From contig NZ_SPUJ01000007.1 in NCBI RefSeq assembly GCF_004522105.1, forward strand, positions 62,001 through 126,000: DNA of 64,000 nt, in the 5' to 3' direction. Shown in pieces: positions 50,208-58,714 of this stretch. Origin of the DNA: Nocardioides sp. 1609 (GTDB taxonomy: Bacteria; Actinomycetota; Actinomycetes; Propionibacteriales; Nocardioidaceae). Position 1 is the first letter of the stretch, and each line of letters begins with the position of its first letter. The position numbers and the translations under genes were made by a program. Under the pieces are notes generated by a model that saw nothing but the letters and a program-made list of their open reading frames with translations, was not told the origin of the DNA and did not search any database.

Positions 50208-51646
50208 TAGACGAGGTACTGGGTGAGGCCGCGCTTGAGGTAGCGCCCGTGCCCGGCGCGGCCGTGGAACTCGCCGTCGGACACGAGGACCGAGCCGCGG
50301 CTGACGACGACGTCGACGTGACCGTCGACCTCGTAGCCCTCCCAGGCACTGTGGTCCATGTTCATGTGGTGGGTCTTCCCGACCCCGATGGAGGTGTGGC
50401 CGGCGGGGTCGTAGACGACGATGTCGGCGTCCGCGCCGGGGGCGATCACGCCCTTGGTGCCGTGGAGGCCGAACATCCGCGCCGGCGTGGTCGAGGTGAG
50501 CTCGACCCACCGCTCGAGGGTGATCTCGCCGGTGACGACGCCCTGGTACATCAGGTCGAGGCGGTGCTCGACCGACCCGATGCCGTTGGGGATCGCGCGG
50601 AAGTCGCCCCGGCCGAGCTCCTTCTGGTCCTTCATGCAGAACGGGCAGTGGTCGGTGGAGACCATCTGCAGGTCGTTGGTGCGCAGGCCCTGCCACATCG
50701 CGTCCTGGTGGCCCTCCGCCCGCGAGCGCAGCGGCGTCGAGCAGACCCACTTGGCGCCCTCGAACTCGCCCCAAGCCGGGTCCCCGGTGGCGCCGAGCTG
50801 CTCCTCGAGCGAGAGGTAGAGGTACTGCGGGCAGGTCTCGCCGAACACGTTCCGGCCCCGGTCGCGGGCCGCCGCGATCTGGTCGACGGCCTGCTTGGCG
50901 CTCACGTGGACGACGTACAGGGGCGACTCGGTGAGGTCGGCCAGCATGATCGCGCGGTGCGTGGCCTCCTCCTCCATCTGCCAGGCGCGGGCGATGCCGT
51001 GGAAGTACGGCGTGGTCTTGCCCTGGTCGTGGAGCTGCTGGGCCAGGACGTCGATCGCCGGGCCATTCTCGGCGTGCATCATCGTGAGCAGGCCCAGCTC
51101 GGCGGCCTTCTGCATGGCCTTGAGGATCTGGGCGTCGTCGGAGTAGAAGACGCCGGGGTAGGCCATGAACAGCTTGTAGCTGCTGATGCCCTCGTCGAGC
51201 AGGGTCTCCATCGCCTTCAGCGACTGCTCGTCGACGCCGCCGATGATCTGGTGGAAGCCGTAGTCGACCGCGCAGTTGCCGCGCGCCTTCTCGTGCCAGG
51301 CCTCGAGGCCGGTCTCGACCGCCTCGCCTGTCTTCTGGACGGCGAAGTCGATGATGCTCGTCGTGCCGCCCCACGCCGCGGCGGTGGTGCCGGACTCGAA
51401 GGTGTCGCTGGCCTCGGTGCCGCCGAACGGCAGCTGCATGTGGGTGTGGGCGTCGATGCCGCCCGGGATGACGTACTTCCCGGTCGCGTCGACGACCCGG
51501 TCGACACTCGCCGTCAGGTCGGTGCCGAGCAGGGTCGACCCGGGCTCGAGGACGGCGACGATCCGCTCGCCGTCGACGAGGACGTCGGCGCGCGAGCGGC
51601 CGGTGGAGCTGACGACGGTGCCGCCGGTGATGAGGAGCGTGCTCAC
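50207..51646 (-). CDS. hydA: Dihydropyrimidinase/hydantoinase
   Basis: 479 residues, amidohydrolase fold with a binuclear metal site: HTH (His67, His69) in GGIDAHTHMQLPFGG, carboxylated Lys158 in SSYKLFMAYPG, and TDHCPFCMKDQK. Opens the ring of dihydrouracil/dihydrothymine (or hydantoin) to the N-carbamoyl amino acid that the nitrilase-fold enzyme next door hydrolyses. SDHCPFC-type and YKLFMA motifs favour a true dihydropyrimidinase over allantoinase. Starts 10 nt past the upstream gene. Confidence 0.92.
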   Translation of the reverse strand: MSTLLITGGTVVSSTGRSRADVLVDGERIVAVLEPGSTLLGTDLTASVDRVVDATGKYVIPGGIDAHTHMQLPFGGTEASDTFESGTTAAAWGGTTSIIDFAVQKTGEAVETGLEAWHEKARGNCAVDYGFHQIIGGVDEQSLKAMETLLDEGISSYKLFMAYPGVFYSDDAQILKAMQKAAELGLLTMMHAENGPAIDVLAQQLHDQGKTTPYFHGIARAWQMEEEATHRAIMLADLTESPLYVVHVSAKQAVDQIAAARDRGRNVFGETCPQYLYLSLEEQLGATGDPAWGEFEGAKWVCSTPLRSRAEGHQDAMWQGLRTNDLQMVSTDHCPFCMKDQKELGRGDFRAIPNGIGSVEHRLDLMYQGVVTGEITLERWVELTSTTPARMFGLHGTKGVIAPGADADIVVYDPAGHTSIGVGKTHHMNMDHSAWEGYEVDGHVDVVVSRGSVLVSDGEFHGRAGHGRYLKRGLTQYLV

Positions 51647-51656
51647 TCGTTGCTCC

Positions 51657-52505
51657 TCAGGCCTGGGCGATGTGGGTGTAGGAGTCGGGACGACGGTCGC
51701 GGTAGAACTGCCAGTCGTCGCGCATCTGCAGCACCAGGTCCATGTCGAGGTCGCGGACCAGCAGCTCCTCGCCCTCCGACGAGCCGCGCTCGCCGACGAA
51801 GTTGCCGCGCGGGTCGATGACCTGGCTGGTGCCGTAGAAGTCGACCGCCTCGTCGCCGTACTCGTTGTCCTCGAGGCCGACCCGGTTGGGCTGCAGCACG
51901 AAGTAGCCGTTGGCGACGGCGGCGCACGGCCCCTCGACCTCCCACAGCCGGTTGGAGAGGCCGGGCTTGGTCGCGTTGGGGTTGAAGACGATGTGGGCGC
52001 CGTTCAGGCCCAGCTCGCGCCAGCCCTCGGGGAAGTGCCGGTCGTAGCAGATGTAGGTGCCGACCTTGCCGACCGCGGTCTCGAAGACCGGGTAGCCCAG
52101 GTTGCCGGGACGGAAGTAGAACTTCTCCCAGAACTTGTCGAGGTGCGGGATGTGGTGCTTGCGGTACTTGCCGAGGACCGTGCCGTCGGCGTCGACGACG
52201 ACCGCGGTGTTGTAGTAGACCCCGGTCTGCTGCTCCTCGTAGATCGGGAGCACGTGCACCATGCCGAGCTCCTTGGCCAGCGCCGCGAAGCGCTGCACGA
52301 TCGGGCCGTCGGCCGGCTCGGCGTAGCGGTAGTACTTCTGGTCCTGGGTGATGCCGAAGTAGGGCCCGTAGAAGAGCTCCTGGTAGCTGATGACCTGCGC
52401 GCCCTGCGCGGCGGCGTCGCGCGAGAACTGCTCGTGCTTGTCGAGCATGGACTCCTTGTCGCCGGTCCAGGTGGTCTGGCTGATGGCGGCCTTCACGATC
52501 GTCAA
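51657..52505 (-). CDS. Nitrilase-fold N-carbamoyl-beta-alanine amidohydrolase
   Basis: 282 residues with the Glu-Lys-Cys triad: Glu43 (SYQELFYGPYF), Lys116 (YRKHHIPH) and Cys153 (YICYDRHFPEGWREL). The ELFYGPYF and HIPHLDKFWEKFYF stretches match beta-ureidopropionases. Yields beta-alanine (or 3-aminoisobutyrate), CO2 and ammonia. First gene of the operon. TTG 52505 is chosen because GGAGG lies 5 nt upstream; GTG 52496 is an alternative. Divergent from the MocR regulator. Confidence 0.9.
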   Translation of the reverse strand: MTIVKAAISQTTWTGDKESMLDKHEQFSRDAAAQGAQVISYQELFYGPYFGITQDQKYYRYAEPADGPIVQRFAALAKELGMVHVLPIYEEQQTGVYYNTAVVVDADGTVLGKYRKHHIPHLDKFWEKFYFRPGNLGYPVFETAVGKVGTYICYDRHFPEGWRELGLNGAHIVFNPNATKPGLSNRLWEVEGPCAAVANGYFVLQPNRVGLEDNEYGDEAVDFYGTSQVIDPRGNFVGERGSSEGEELLVRDLDMDLVLQMRDDWQFYRDRRPDSYTHIAQA

Positions 52506-52526
52506 CGGGTCCTCCGCGGGCTGGGC

Positions 52527-52542
52527 GCATCGCTACGCATCG
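52527..52542. promoter_or_regulatory. Direct repeat, candidate MocR site
   Basis: GCATCG-CTAC-GCATCG direct repeat in the leader of the pyrimidine operon. MocR/PdxR-type proteins are known to bind tandem direct repeats, so this is a candidate operator. Low certainty. Confidence 0.3.
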
Positions 52543-52658
52543 GTGGATGGGGATCTGGAGGTCCGGTCCGCGACCTCGCGAGCTCGGTCGGCGGCCCGGA
52601 ACTGTTATCCTGGTGCCTGAACATTTCGCGATCGTTACGCTCGTGTCAAGGATCTGGC

Positions 52659-53996
52659 GTGGACTTCTCCGAACTGGACGGGCGGACTCCCCAGGCGATC
52701 GCCGGCGCCGTCAGCCGCGCCGTCCGGGCCGGCGAGCTGGCTCCGGGAGACCGGATGCCGACCGTCCGCGACGTCGCCGCCGACCTCGGTGTCTCGCCGG
52801 CGACGGTCAGCGCGGCGTGGCAGGCGCTGCGTCGTACCGGCCTGGTCGTCTCGCGCGGACGCGCCGGCACCTACGTCAGCGACGCCCCGACCGCCTGGCT
52901 CAGCCCGCGGGTGCGCGGGCTCGTCGGCGCCGGTCCCGACGGGTTGCGGCTCGACCTGTCGCGGGGCACGCCAGACCCGCTGCTGCTCCCCTCGCTCGGC
53001 CCGGCGCTCAGCCGGGTCTCGGCCCGCGCCGCGACGCTGGCCTACCACGACGAGCCGGTCCTCCCGGCGCTGCGCGCGGCGCTCGCGCCGACCTGGCCCT
53101 ACGTCGCCGAGGCGATCACCGTGGTCGACGGCGCCACCGACGGCGTGGCCCGCACCCTCGAGCAGGTCGTCTCCTACGGCGACCGCGTGGTGCTGGAGTC
53201 GCCCGGCTTCCCGCCGTTCTTCGACCTCGTCGAGGCGCTCGGCGCCGAGGTCGTCCCGGTCGCGCTCGACGGGTCCGGGGTGCGGGTCGACGCGCTGCAG
53301 CAGGCCCTCGCGAGGCAGCCGGTCGCCGTCGTCCTGCAGTCGCGGGCGCACAACCCCACCGGGGGCGCGATGACGCCGGCCCGGGCCCGCGCCCTCGCCG
53401 GGGTGCTCCGCAAGCGGGGCGACGACGCCCCGTGGATCGTCGAGGACGACCACTCCGGTGCCATCTCGACCTCGCCCGACGTCTCGCTCGGCACCTGGCT
53501 TCCGACCCGGGTGGTGCACGTGCGGTCCTACTCCAAGTCCCACGGACCCGACCTGCGCATCGCGGCGCTCGGCGGCCCGGCGCACCTGGTCGACCGGATC
53601 GTCGCGCGCCGGATGCTCGGCCCGTCGTGGACCTCGCGCATGCTCCAGACGATCCTGCTCGACCTGCTCACCTCGTCGCGGTCGATGGACGAGGTCGCCG
53701 AGGCCCGCCGCCAGTACTTCGGCCGCCAGCACGCGATCGCCGAGGCCCTCGCGGGGCACGGCCTCGACGTCGTCCCGCCCGACGGCATCAACCTGTGGCT
53801 GCCCGTCGCCGACGAGCGCGCCGCCGCCGTCCACCTCGCCGCCGCCGGCATCCGCGTCGCGGCCGGCTCGGCGTTCCTGGCCACCGACCACGACGCCACC
53901 CCGCCCGGCCACGTGCGCGTCACCACCGGCCTGGTCACCCCCGACGACGCCGCCGACGTCGCCGCCCACCTGGCCGCCGCCTCCCGCGCCCGCTGA
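52659..53996 (+). CDS. MocR-type GntR/aminotransferase-fold regulator
   Basis: 445 residues. GntR winged helix-turn-helix at about 5-75 (PTVRDVAADLGVSPATVSAAWQAL, GRAGTYV) fused to a fold-type I aminotransferase-like domain with PLP lysine in SYSKSHGPDLR and HNPTGGAMTPARA. MocR proteins sense PLP-amino acid adducts; beta-alanine or GABA-like ligands fit the neighbouring catabolic operon (inference). GTG 52659 has AAGGAT upstream and TTATCCT near 52604 may be its -10. The only regulator next to the operon. Confidence 0.9.
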   Translation: MDFSELDGRTPQAIAGAVSRAVRAGELAPGDRMPTVRDVAADLGVSPATVSAAWQALRRTGLVVSRGRAGTYVSDAPTAWLSPRVRGLVGAGPDGLRLDLSRGTPDPLLLPSLGPALSRVSARAATLAYHDEPVLPALRAALAPTWPYVAEAITVVDGATDGVARTLEQVVSYGDRVVLESPGFPPFFDLVEALGAEVVPVALDGSGVRVDALQQALARQPVAVVLQSRAHNPTGGAMTPARARALAGVLRKRGDDAPWIVEDDHSGAISTSPDVSLGTWLPTRVVHVRSYSKSHGPDLRIAALGGPAHLVDRIVARRMLGPSWTSRMLQTILLDLLTSSRSMDEVAEARRQYFGRQHAIAEALAGHGLDVVPPDGINLWLPVADERAAAVHLAAAGIRVAAGSAFLATDHDATPPGHVRVTTGLVTPDDAADVAAHLAAASRAR

Positions 53997-54066
53997 CCCG
54001 CGACGCGTGGCACCATCCCCGCCATGAGTGTCGACCTCGAGCCACCGGTCGACCCGCCCGCGCGCT

Positions 54067-54221
54067 GACCCGTCACCCATGGGCGACGGGTCACCCACGA
54101 AACCACGCTGACCCGTCACCTATCGGCGACGGGTCACCCACGAAACCACGCTGACCCGTCACCTATCGGCGACGGGTCACCCACGAGACGACGCCGACCC
54201 GTCACCTATAGGTGACGGGTC
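54067..54221. repeat. 43-bp-period palindrome array, locus 2 (four copies)
   Basis: 26-bp palindromes (half-sites GACCCGTCACCTA or GACCCGTCACCCA) at 54067-54092, 54110-54135, 54153-54178 and 54196-54221: start-to-start exactly 43, 43 and 43 bp. The spacers (ACCCACGAAACCACGCT and variants) are conserved within this locus but unlike those of the other loci. It lies in the 272-bp gap between convergent genes (MocR +, fadB-like -), so it can act as a bidirectional terminator. No gene seen. Confidence 0.92.
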
Positions 54222-54268
54222 GGCGCGGTGGAGAGGGTGAAGCGGGCGGAGCGGGGTCGGACGACGGG

Positions 54269-56479
54269 TCAGGCGGGGAACGAACCGCCGGTCTCGGCGA
54301 GGTTGCGCAGCCACGGGGTGGGAGCGAACCGGTCGCCGTAGGTGGCGGCGAGCTCGTCGGCCCGGCGGACGAACGCCGCGAGACCGATCTCGCCGTCGGC
54401 ACCCTCGTAGCCGGTCATGAACTGCGCCGCACCACCGGTCATCGGCGGGAAGCCGATGCCCATGATCGAGCCGATGTTGGCGGCGGCCGCGGACTCGATG
54501 ACGCCCTCCTCGAAGCACTTGGCGGTCTCGAGCGCCTCGGCGAACATCATCCGGTCCTTCATGTCCTGGAACGGGATCTGCGTCTCCGAGACCGGGAACA
54601 GCTCGGCCAGGCCCGACCAGACGGAGGTCCGCCTGCCGGACTCGTCGTAGTCGTAGAACCCGGCGCCGCGCAGCCGTCCGGCGCGGCCGGCGTCCAGCAT
54701 CTTCGCGACGACGACGGTGCCCGGGTGCTCGACGTGGGTGCCGCCGTCGCGCTCGGTGGCCTCGCGGGTGGCCTTGCCGATCTTGGCCATCAGCTCGAGG
54801 TTGAGCTCGTCGGAGAGCTGCAGGACCGGGGCCGGGTAGCCCGCCTGGGTGGTGGCCCGCTCGATGCTCCACGGGTGCGCGCCCTCGGCGAGCATCGCCA
54901 TGCCCTCGTTGACCATGAAGCCGATGACGCGGGAGGTGTAGAAGCCGCGGCTGTCGTTGACCACGATCGGCGTCTTGCGGATCTGCTGGACGACGTCGTA
55001 GGCCTTCGCCAGCGCCACCTCGGAGGTCTTCTCGCCCTTGATGATCTCGACCAGCGGCATCTTGTCGACCGGGCTGAAGAAGTGCAGCCCGATGAAGTCG
55101 GCCGGACGGTCGACGCCCTCGGCGAGCTCGGTGATCGGCAGCGTGCTCGTGTTGGAGCAGAGCAGCGCGTCCGCGTCGACGTGCTCGGCGACCTCGGCGA
55201 ACACCCGGGCCTTCAGCGCGGGGTCCTCGAAGACGGCCTCGATGACCAGGTCGCAGCCGGCCAGCGCGGCCGGGTCACCGGTCGCGGTGATCCGGGCCAG
55301 CAGCTCGGCCTTCTGCTCCTCGGTCGAGCGGCCCTTGGCGATGGCCTTGTCGAGCAGCTTCTCCGAGTACGCCTTGCCCTTCGCGGCGTTCTCGTCGGAG
55401 ACGTCCTTGAGGACGACCTCCATGCCGGCGCGGGCGCAGGAGTAGGCGATGCCGGCACCCATCATCCCGGCACCGAGGACGCCGACCTTGGTCGCCTTCC
55501 ACGGCGCGACGCCCTGTGGACGGAGCTTGCCGGAGTTGATCGCCTGCAGGTCGAAGAAGAACGCCTGGATCATGTTCTTCGAGCCCTGGTTGACGACGAG
55601 GTTCGTCAGGTAGCGCGACTCGATCCGGCTGGCGGTGTCGAAGTCGCGACTGGCGCCCTCGACGGCGGCGCTGAGGATCGCGCGGGCGGCGGGGTACACG
55701 GCACCCTTGGTCTGCTTGCGCAGCAGGGCGGGGAACGCCGGCAGGAACGCCGCCAGCGCCGGAGACTTCGGGTTGCCGCCGGGCATCTTGTAGCCGGGCG
55801 CGTCCCACGGGTTCTGGGCGGCGTCGGGGTTGGCCTTCAGCCACACCTTCGCAGCCGGGAGGAGCTCGTCCTGGCTCGCGACGACCTCGTCGATGATGCC
55901 GACCTCGAGCGCGGCCCGGGGCTTGAACTGCTTGCCCTCGAGCAGCACGTTCATCAGCCCGTCCTGGAGGCCGAGCATCCGCACGATGCGGGTCACTCCG
56001 CCGCCGCCGGGGAGCAGGCCGAGGCTGACCTCGGGCAGGCCGAGGACCACCTTCGGACCGTCGACGGCGATCCGGTGGTTGCACGCGAGGGTGATCTCGA
56101 GGCCGCCGCCGAGCGCGGCGCCGTTGATCGCCGCGACGACCGGCTTCGGGAGGCGCTCGAGGCGACGCAGGTCGCGCTTGACGCTCTCGGACGTCGCGAA
56201 CACGCTCGCGGCGTCGTCCTTGGTCGCCCGGGTCATGTCGCGCAGGTCACCGCCGGCGAAGAAGGTCTTCTTCGCGCTGGCGACGATCACGCCGCTGATG
56301 CTCGACTCGTCGGCGGCCAGCTCGGACTCGAGGCGGTCGACGGCCGCCTTCATGGAGTCGACGTAGAGCTGGTTCATGGTGTTCGCCGACTGGTGGGGGT
56401 CGTCGAGGGTGAGGGTGACGATGCCGTCGGCGTCACGGTCGTAGCGGACGGCGGTCTGCTGGTCAGTACTGGTGGTCAT
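54269..56479 (-). CDS. fadB: Trifunctional-type beta-oxidation protein (FadB/FadJ-like)
   Basis: 736 residues. N-terminal crotonase domain (about 10-210: NGAALGGGLEITLAC and LGLPEVSLGLLPGGGG oxyanion and catalytic segments) followed by a 3-hydroxyacyl-CoA dehydrogenase with NAD motif GVLGAGMMGAG near residue 332 and GLHFFSPVDKMPLVEII (catalytic His). Enoyl-CoA hydration and beta-hydroxyacyl oxidation in one chain. Forms a beta-oxidation complex with the thiolase encoded upstream. Probably co-transcribed with fadA and under the divergent MerR regulator. Confidence 0.92.
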   Translation of the reverse strand: MTTSTDQQTAVRYDRDADGIVTLTLDDPHQSANTMNQLYVDSMKAAVDRLESELAADESSISGVIVASAKKTFFAGGDLRDMTRATKDDAASVFATSESVKRDLRRLERLPKPVVAAINGAALGGGLEITLACNHRIAVDGPKVVLGLPEVSLGLLPGGGGVTRIVRMLGLQDGLMNVLLEGKQFKPRAALEVGIIDEVVASQDELLPAAKVWLKANPDAAQNPWDAPGYKMPGGNPKSPALAAFLPAFPALLRKQTKGAVYPAARAILSAAVEGASRDFDTASRIESRYLTNLVVNQGSKNMIQAFFFDLQAINSGKLRPQGVAPWKATKVGVLGAGMMGAGIAYSCARAGMEVVLKDVSDENAAKGKAYSEKLLDKAIAKGRSTEEQKAELLARITATGDPAALAGCDLVIEAVFEDPALKARVFAEVAEHVDADALLCSNTSTLPITELAEGVDRPADFIGLHFFSPVDKMPLVEIIKGEKTSEVALAKAYDVVQQIRKTPIVVNDSRGFYTSRVIGFMVNEGMAMLAEGAHPWSIERATTQAGYPAPVLQLSDELNLELMAKIGKATREATERDGGTHVEHPGTVVVAKMLDAGRAGRLRGAGFYDYDESGRRTSVWSGLAELFPVSETQIPFQDMKDRMMFAEALETAKCFEEGVIESAAAANIGSIMGIGFPPMTGGAAQFMTGYEGADGEIGLAAFVRRADELAATYGDRFAPTPWLRNLAETGGSFPA

Positions 56480-56536
56480 GCGTGGTTCCTGTCTCGTGCG
56501 TACGTCGTCGGGTTGCGCTGGGCGGATCGGCTGAGA

Positions 56537-56576
56537 GGTCTCGACTCGGGCGCGCTGGCGCTCGCCCGGCTCGACC
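56537..56576. repeat. Single A-type TCGA-rich repeat
   Basis: One 40-bp copy (begins GGTCTCGACTCGGGCGCGCT, ends CGGCTCGACC) between fadA and fadB, again in a transcribed intergenic gap; it ends 12 bp before the thiolase stop. Confidence 0.8.
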
Positions 56577-56587
56577 AGCGGTGAGCC

Positions 56588-57799
56588 TCAGACGATCTCG
56601 ACTACCGTCGCGATGCCCATCCCGCCGCCGACGCAGAGCGTGGCGAGGCCGCGCTTCTGGTCGCGCCGGACGAGCTCGTCGATCAGGGTGCCGAGGATCA
56701 TCGCGCCGGTCGCGCCGAGCGGGTGACCCATGGCGATCGCGCCGCCGTTGACGTTGGTGACCTCGTGCGAGATGCCCATGTCGCGCATGAAGCGCATCGC
56801 GACGGCGGCGAACGCCTCGTTGATCTCCCAGAGGTCGATGTCCTTCGCCTCGAGCCCGGCCTTGCCGAGCGCCTTGCGGGCGGCGGGCGCGGGACCGGTG
56901 AGCATGATCGTCGGGTCGGCGCCGCTGACGGCCATCGACACGATGCGGGCGCGCGGGGTCAGGCCGAGCTGGACGCCGATCTCCTCGGTGCCGATCGCCA
57001 TCAGCGCGGCGCCGTCGACGATGCCCGAGGAGTTGCCGGCGTGGTGGACGTGGTTGATCTTCTCGACCCAGTGGTACTTCTCGAGCGCGACGTCGTCGAA
57101 GCCGGCGTCGGCCCCGATCTGCGCGAAGCTCGGCCGCAGCCCGGCCAGGCCCTCGGGGCTGGTGTCGGGACGGACGGTCTCGTCGTGGTCGAGGATGACC
57201 AGGCCGCTGCGGTCGCGCACCGGCACGACGGCGTCGGTGAAGTAGCCGTTGGCCCAGGCCTTCGCGGCGCGGTGGTGCGACTCGGCGGCGTAGGTGTCGA
57301 CGTCGTCGCGGCTCCAGCCCTCGATCGTGGCGATCAGGTCGGCGCCGATGCCCTGCGGGACGAAGCCGGTGGTCAGCGCGGTGGCCGGGTCCTGGGCCCA
57401 CGCGCCGCCGTCCGAGCCCATCGGGACGTTGCTCATCGACTCGACGCCGCCGGCGAGGATCAGGTCCTCCATGCCGCCGCGGATGCGGGCGGCGGCCTGG
57501 TTGACGGCCTCGAGGCCGGAGGCGCAGAAGCGGTTCAGCTGCACGCCGGCGACGGTCTCGGGGTAGCCGGCGGCCAGCGCCGCGGTCTTGGCGATGTCGC
57601 CGCCCTGCTCGCCGAGCGGCGAGACGACGCCGAGGACGACGTCGTCGACGCGCGTCGGGTCGAGGCCGGGGTTGCGGGTGCGGACCTCCTCGAGGAGGCC
57701 GACGATCAGGTCGATCGGCTTCACCTCGTGGAGGGAGCCGGCCGCCTTGCCCTTGCCGCGCGGAGTGCGCAGGTGGTCGTACACGAATGCTTCTGCCAT
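56588..57799 (-). CDS. fadA: Acetyl-CoA C-acyltransferase (thiolase)
   Basis: 403 residues, thiolase fold with all active-site segments: nucleophilic Cys in NRFCASGLEAVN (about 93), GGAIAMGHPLGATGA (His) and LCVGGGMG (second Cys). Final beta-oxidation step: releases acetyl-CoA from 3-ketoacyl-CoA. Paired with the FadB-like protein. The first gene after the palindromic control region, so a likely MerR target. Confidence 0.93.
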   Translation of the reverse strand: MAEAFVYDHLRTPRGKGKAAGSLHEVKPIDLIVGLLEEVRTRNPGLDPTRVDDVVLGVVSPLGEQGGDIAKTAALAAGYPETVAGVQLNRFCASGLEAVNQAAARIRGGMEDLILAGGVESMSNVPMGSDGGAWAQDPATALTTGFVPQGIGADLIATIEGWSRDDVDTYAAESHHRAAKAWANGYFTDAVVPVRDRSGLVILDHDETVRPDTSPEGLAGLRPSFAQIGADAGFDDVALEKYHWVEKINHVHHAGNSSGIVDGAALMAIGTEEIGVQLGLTPRARIVSMAVSGADPTIMLTGPAPAARKALGKAGLEAKDIDLWEINEAFAAVAMRFMRDMGISHEVTNVNGGAIAMGHPLGATGAMILGTLIDELVRRDQKRGLATLCVGGGMGIATVVEIV

Positions 57800-57845
57800 G
57801 ACCCGTCCTTGTCGTTCGAGGTGATGTGGTGCCGCGGTGTTGCGC

Positions 57846-57861
57846 TGTCACGATTGTGACA
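57846..57861. promoter_or_regulatory. TGTCAC-N4-GTGACA palindrome in fadA/merR gap
   Basis: Perfect inverted repeat TGTCAC, GATT, GTGACA in the 125-bp divergent gap. Candidate operator for the MerR regulator or for another fatty-acid regulator. Confidence 0.55.
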
Positions 57862-57864
57862 CCA

Positions 57865-57877
57865 ATACTGTCAGTAT
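57865..57877. promoter_or_regulatory. ATACTG-T-CAGTAT palindrome in fadA/merR gap
   Basis: Perfect 6-bp inverted repeat with 1-nt centre, 3 bp from the TGTCAC site. MerR proteins act on palindromes between -35 and -10, so this could be the operator of one of the two divergent promoters. Confidence 0.5.
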
Positions 57878-57924
57878 CGTCAAGGAGTGGTCACCAGACC
57901 ACCGAGTGAGAGGGGTCACGTCGC

Positions 57925-58635
57925 GTGGAAGCGCCGCTGGACGGCCTGATGACCCTCGACGAGCTCTGCTCGCGGGTGGGTCTCACCGTGCGCAACGTCC
58001 GGTTCTACACCTCGCGCGGCCTGGTGCCGCCGCCGATCCGGCGCGGACGCTCGGGCTACTACTCCGGCGAGCACGTCGCCCGGATCGAGCTCGTCCTGGA
58101 GCTCCAGGCCCACGGCTTCACGCTCTCGGCGATCGAGCGCTACGTCTCCGCGCTCCCCGAGGACGCCGAGCCGGAGGACATCGCGCTGGCCCGCACCATG
58201 CTCGCGCCCTGGCAGTCCGACCTCCCGGTCGACATGGAGCGCTCCGAGCTGGAGCAGCGCGCCGGGCGCGACCTCTCCGAGGAGGACGTCGCCACGCTGG
58301 TCGCGCTCGGCATCGTCCGGGTCCGCGCCGAGCGGTTCCTGGTCGCGCGCACGCAGCTGGGCATCGGCGTCCAGCTGCTCGAGCTGGGCTTCCCCCGCGC
58401 GGTCGCCGAGGCAGCCCGCGACGTCTACCAGTCCCACGGGCGGCAGATGGCCGAGGAGCTGCACCAGGTCATCACCGAGCAGCTCGCCCCGCTGTACGGC
58501 GCCGACGAGTCCGAGCGGTTCCAGGAGGTCATGGAGAGCCTGAAGCCGCTCTCCGTCGGCGGCCTGGTGACGGCGTACGAGACCGCCGTGGCGAAGGCGG
58601 CCCGCACCGCCACCCGCACCCGGACCCGGAAATGA
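57925..58635 (+). CDS. MerR family regulator of the fadAB genes
   Basis: 236 residues. N-terminal MerR winged helix (LDELCSRVGLTVRNVRFYTSRGLVPPPIRRGRSGYYSGEHVARI), a dimerisation helix and a large C-terminal helical effector domain (about 100-230), bigger than metal sensors and without Cys clusters, so an acyl-CoA or small hydrophobic inducer is more likely. GTG 57925 has GAGAGG upstream. Divergent from fadA; its gene ends at the 43-bp array, locus 3. Confidence 0.85.
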   Translation: MEAPLDGLMTLDELCSRVGLTVRNVRFYTSRGLVPPPIRRGRSGYYSGEHVARIELVLELQAHGFTLSAIERYVSALPEDAEPEDIALARTMLAPWQSDLPVDMERSELEQRAGRDLSEEDVATLVALGIVRVRAERFLVARTQLGIGVQLLELGFPRAVAEAARDVYQSHGRQMAEELHQVITEQLAPLYGADESERFQEVMESLKPLSVGGLVTAYETAVAKAARTATRTRTRK

Positions 58636-58639
58636 CGCC

Positions 58640-58708
58640 GACCCGTCACCTATGGGTGACGGGTCGGCGGCGGATCGTGATCGACCCGTCACCCATGGGT
58701 GACGGGTC
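58640..58708. repeat. 43-bp-period palindrome array, locus 3 (two copies)
   Basis: Palindromes at 58640-58665 and 58683-58708, exactly 43 bp apart, with spacer GGCGGCGGATCGTGATC unlike that of the other two loci. They lie between convergent merR (+) and the DEAD helicase gene (-), 7 bp from the latter's stop. Confidence 0.9.
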
Positions 58709-58714
58709 GACGGA

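Noticed and set aside
54067..54221. CRISPR array
   Set aside because: The regular 43-bp pattern looks CRISPR-like, but the repeated unit is a full palindrome, the spacers are only 17 bp and nearly identical within the locus, and there are no cas genes.
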